DNA from: an uncultured Crocinitomix sp.
GTDB lineage: Bacteria > Bacteroidota > Bacteroidia > Flavobacteriales_D > Crocinitomicaceae
NCBI GenBank assembly: GCA_937136425.1
Contig: CAKZON010000037.1
Span: forward strand, 62,001-126,000
DNA length: 64,000 bases
Direction of reading: 5' to 3'
The notes below the pieces were generated by a model. That model did not search any database. It was not told the origin of the DNA and saw only the letters and a program-made list of their open reading frames with translations. Below, in pieces: positions 61,360 to 64,000 of the stretch. How positions within the stretch are numbered: position 1 is the stretch's first letter; the number at the start of each line of letters is the position of its first letter. The position numbers and the translations under genes are program-made.

Positions 61360-62385
61360 ATGTTTAAAACCGTCTTGCAATTTACATTAATTTTTTTGAT
61401 CGTCAGCATTGTTGTTGCCTTCAACAACTCAGACAATCACTTTAGTAAATATAAAGAAAGTAAGCCGAATGCAATGCCCAAAACGGTGTCAGAAGCATTG
61501 GTGGAGATTGGAGCAGATAAGCCTAATCATTATATTGAAAAGATAGATGCCGACTCTGCGCGAATGGGGGAGGAAATTGTAAAGTATGGAAATTTGTTGG
61601 ATGGCTCCAATAAACGTATTTCTAAATATTTTGTGTGTACAGATTGTCATAATCTACAATTAGAATCTGCTGATCCTGCTGATGAATCTCCTGAGGCTGT
61701 GTTGAAATACGGAATGAAAAATGATGTGCCTTTTTTACCTGCATCAACTTTTTATGGAATGTACAATAAAGAACATTGGTATAATGATGATTATTTCAAA
61801 AAATATGGTGATTTAGTAAAACCTACACGAGATTCGTTGTATAATGCGATTCAGTTATGTGCAACACAATGTTCTCAAGGTCGATCAATGGATCATTGGG
61901 AAGTTAGAGCAATTCTGCATTATTACAAGTCATTAGAATTGAAAATTAGTGATTTAAAATTTGATGAGGCGGAGTTACTAGAATTTTCTAAGTTGTTATC
62001 TAAGGATAAAAAAGCAGCATCAAAAATGTTGAAATCAAAATATTCACAGGTTAATCACGCTCACTTCGGTTCTTCAGAGGTTCCAGTAATTGAAGGGTAT
62101 CAACCAAGTGCAGAAAATGGCAAGTACATTTTTAATAAAGGATGTCTTCATTGTCACGATACGGAAACTGGGATAACCAACTTTACAATGAGTGATGATA
62201 AATTATCATTGAACTTTTTACACCGCAAAAAAAATAAGTATAACAACCTGGCAGTTCCGCATATTACAAGGTATGGAACATATGCAATGAGCGGAAGAAA
62301 ACAATACATGCCAATGTATAGCTTCGAAAAAATGAGCAAAAAACAAATGTTAGACTTGCTGTATTATATTGAAGTTGGCGGTTAA
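61360..62385 (+). CDS. Di-haem cytochrome c protein
   Basis: 341 aa with an N-terminal membrane/signal helix (MFKTVLQFTLIFLIVSIVV). Two haem-binding CxxCH sites are present: CTDCH early in the mature part and CLHCH near the C-terminal domain; CATQC in between lacks the His. A downstream Met (YMPMYSF) may be an axial ligand. A periplasmic electron carrier is likely, as in SoxA-like or diheme c proteins; the partner is not seen. It leads a run of DUF5777 and haem-lipoprotein genes. Confidence 0.88.
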   Translation: MFKTVLQFTLIFLIVSIVVAFNNSDNHFSKYKESKPNAMPKTVSEALVEIGADKPNHYIEKIDADSARMGEEIVKYGNLLDGSNKRISKYFVCTDCHNLQLESADPADESPEAVLKYGMKNDVPFLPASTFYGMYNKEHWYNDDYFKKYGDLVKPTRDSLYNAIQLCATQCSQGRSMDHWEVRAILHYYKSLELKISDLKFDEAELLEFSKLLSKDKKAASKMLKSKYSQVNHAHFGSSEVPVIEGYQPSAENGKYIFNKGCLHCHDTETGITNFTMSDDKLSLNFLHRKKNKYNNLAVPHITRYGTYAMSGRKQYMPMYSFEKMSKKQMLDLLYYIEVGG

Positions 62386-62448
62386 GATTAAAAAGAACAT
62401 AGCACACCAATGCTCAGGATTGAGCGATTTTGAACTAAAAAATAATTA

Positions 62449-63312
62449 ATGAAACGAATTTTTGGAATATTTGCTACCTTAACTTTATTAGGGAGTGGGG
62501 CATACGCACAAAGTGATGCAGTACTAGAATCATTTTCTGGAACGCGAGTGCTTACTAACCATTCTGTTGAGATGTTGCCTAAACGATCATTAGAATTTAT
62601 TGTAGCGCACAAATTTGGAAATATTGCTGGGGATCAAGGCGGTTTACAAAACTTTTATGGCTTTGATAATCTTGCAGATGTAAGAATCGCTTTTGAATAC
62701 GGAGTTTTAGATAACTTAGATATTGGAATTGGGCGTAATAAAGGTGTTGGTATAATTAGCGGTGTGCTTGACGGTTATGCTAAGTATAAAATATTGCAGC
62801 AAAGAGAAACTGGAATGCCAGTTAATCTGGTTTTTGTAAGTTCATTAATTTTGCCATATAAAGCTGCTGTTGCTGATATTTCTTCTGTGGCTTCTTATCC
62901 AAAATTTTTGAATCGTTTCACATTTACCAATCAGCTTTTGGTTTCACGCAAATTTTCTGATCGATTTGTGTTACAAGCGAACCTTGGTTATAATCACAGA
63001 AACTTTGTAGATTATCAAGATGTAAACGGATTGTTTTTTGCTGGGATATCTGCAAGAACGAGATTCACAAAAACTTTAGGGATGTTGGTAGAATATAATC
63101 ATGTGTTTAACAGACCTTCGGCTATTGCGGATAACTACCAAGACCCTTTGAGCGTTGGAATTGAAATATTAACAGGAGGGCATTCCTTTATTCTTAATTT
63201 TTCGAATTCGAAAGCCTTAAATGAAAATCTATTTATTCCAGGGACTACTTCAAACTGGTTAGACGGGCAATGGAGGTTTGGATTCTCAATTAATAGAAGA
63301 TTTAAATTATGA
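62449..63312 (+). CDS. DUF5777 family outer membrane beta-barrel protein
   Basis: 287 aa with signal peptide MKRIFGIFATLTLLGSGAYA. The motifs SFSGTRVLTNHSVEMLPKRS, LEFIVAHKFGNIAGDQGG and FYGFDNLADVRIAFEYGV match DUF5777; alternating strands end in a terminal aromatic-type strand (FGFSINRRFKL), as in outer membrane barrels. In Bacteroidota it is usually found beside cytochrome c and YceI-type genes, as here. The stop overlaps the next ATG by 4 nt (ATGA). Confidence 0.85.
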   Translation: MKRIFGIFATLTLLGSGAYAQSDAVLESFSGTRVLTNHSVEMLPKRSLEFIVAHKFGNIAGDQGGLQNFYGFDNLADVRIAFEYGVLDNLDIGIGRNKGVGIISGVLDGYAKYKILQQRETGMPVNLVFVSSLILPYKAAVADISSVASYPKFLNRFTFTNQLLVSRKFSDRFVLQANLGYNHRNFVDYQDVNGLFFAGISARTRFTKTLGMLVEYNHVFNRPSAIADNYQDPLSVGIEILTGGHSFILNFSNSKALNENLFIPGTTSNWLDGQWRFGFSINRRFKL

Positions 63313-63677
63313 TGCGACAAATTTTAATTTTTGCTGGTGTAGTAATCACCTTATCATCTTGTTTAAAAGATAAAACAGTAGAACCAGTTCCGCCTACAGA
63401 AGATCCATGTCTTGATACTGTTCATTTTAATGATGAATTATTGATTCCTTTATTTAATAATTCATGCAATGTGTCTGGATGTCATAGCACTGAGGATGTT
63501 GCTGCAGGTCGTATTTGGGTTGCACACGATAGTATTTCTGCTAATGCGGATGAAATATTTCTATCAATTTCACATGATCCTTCCAAAACACCCATGCCAT
63601 ATGGTGGTGATAAGCTGGCTGATAGTTTGATTCAAAAATTTGATTGCTGGATTCAGCAGGGAAAGTTGAATAATTAA
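63309..63677 (+). CDS. Haem-binding lipoprotein with CX4CH motif
   Basis: 122 aa lipoprotein: MMRQILIFAGVVITLSSC gives Cys18. The motif SCNVSGCHS has CX4CH spacing, a less usual haem c attachment site. The sequence after it (ISHDPSKTPMPYGGDKLADS) with a PMP motif resembles small c-type cytochrome domains in which Met is an axial ligand. Translationally coupled to the DUF5777 gene by a 4-nt overlap. Probably an envelope electron carrier with its neighbours. Confidence 0.8.
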   Translation: MMRQILIFAGVVITLSSCLKDKTVEPVPPTEDPCLDTVHFNDELLIPLFNNSCNVSGCHSTEDVAAGRIWVAHDSISANADEIFLSISHDPSKTPMPYGGDKLADSLIQKFDCWIQQGKLNN

Positions 63678-63790
63678 GACAGGCTTAATAGATTAATGTA
63701 TAATTGGGCTTTTTTGTTGTACTATGCTGCTGCTAGTCTAATTCATGATGATTTTTCTTCTAAATTTAGACTGAAATCAAATTACAAGCC

Positions 63791-64000
63791 ATGAATAAAA
63801 AATTACTTTTTTTACTACCTGTAGTAAGTTTAATAGGATTCTCTTTCTTTTATAAGGGAAACAAAATTTCAAAATTTCATAACGACGGTATTGAGACCGT
63901 AAATTTCACTAGTAATCCACCTACTGGAAAAACAGGAGCACCAGGTGAAGGAAATTGCACTGACTGCCATTCTGGATCTGTACAGTCGCCAGATGGGGTT
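63791..64000 (+). CDS. CxxCH-containing secreted protein, 3' end beyond window
   Basis: 70 codons from ATG at 63791 to the window end, still open. The N-terminus MNKKLLFLLPVVSLIGFSFF is hydrophobic. GAPGEGNCTDCHSGS is the start typical of the choice-of-anchor V (reelin-like) proteins that usually carry a T9SS sorting domain at the far end, which is outside the window. CTDCH is a possible haem site. It fits with the preceding cytochrome-type genes. Confidence 0.7.
   Translation, partial: MNKKLLFLLPVVSLIGFSFFYKGNKISKFHNDGIETVNFTSNPPTGKTGAPGEGNCTDCHSGSVQSPDGV

Noticed and set aside
1..64000. tRNA, rRNA, CRISPR array, integrase or complete insertion sequence
   Set aside because: None could be recognised by eye; tRNA detection by software would be more reliable.

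Overview
The window looks like chromosomal DNA from a member of the Bacteroidota, most likely order Flavobacteriales. The evidence is the low-GC sequence, a complete gldKLMN type IX secretion (T9SS)/gliding core with PorP/SprF proteins, several secreted proteins with C-terminal T9SS sorting domains, TAnnTTTG-type -7 promoter elements, and lineage-typical genes (DUF4919, DUF5777, DnaJ with only two Cys motifs). The genus cannot be fixed from the sequence. No rRNA, tRNA, CRISPR array or intact insertion sequence was seen.

Layout. 1-11050: 3' part of topA, a degenerate arginase-family gene, two tandem PorP/SprF genes and gldK-gldL-gldM-gldN, closed by a strong terminator. A 14-bp hairpin lies between gldM and gldN. 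11200-20480: secreted proteins (CotH/lamin-tail protein with sorting domain, another sorting-domain protein, a lipoprotein), then a propeller-type LytS-like sensor kinase and its LytTR regulator. 20474-29200: an accessory island. After a 600-bp gene-free stretch comes a tightly packed run: a 1328-aa protein of unknown function, a small nucleotidyltransferase-like protein, a 691-aa membrane-segment protein, a Hint (autocleaving) protein with a GIY-YIG-like nuclease tail, and a small probable immunity protein. 29345-31069: an orphan second gldM without gldL. This is the most unusual part of the window.

31232-42250: housekeeping genes: ABC-F ATPase, acyltransferase, apolipoprotein N-acyltransferase (lnt), grpE-dnaJ behind a sigma-54-like promoter, a universal stress protein, YifB/ComM-like ATPase, LapA-like protein and phosphoheptose isomerase. 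42305-51900: a secreted sorting-domain protein, an endonuclease/exonuclease/phosphatase-fold protein, an SPFH protein, an OmpR-type two-component pair, fabD and an OmpA-family protein. 52048-57430: pyruvate dehydrogenase E1 alpha and E2 genes (E1 beta is not here), DUF4919 protein, cytidine deaminase and a VTC/DUF4956 pair. 57498-64000: a secreted SGNH-like protein, a TonB-C-like small protein, recG, and a run of cytochrome c / DUF5777 / haem lipoprotein / CxxCH protein that continues past the window edge.

The T9SS genes link to several other genes: at least four proteins here carry the type A sorting domain and should be exported by this machine. The orphan GldM keeps the conserved transmembrane Arg9, so it could in principle form an alternative stator partner for the single GldL seen.
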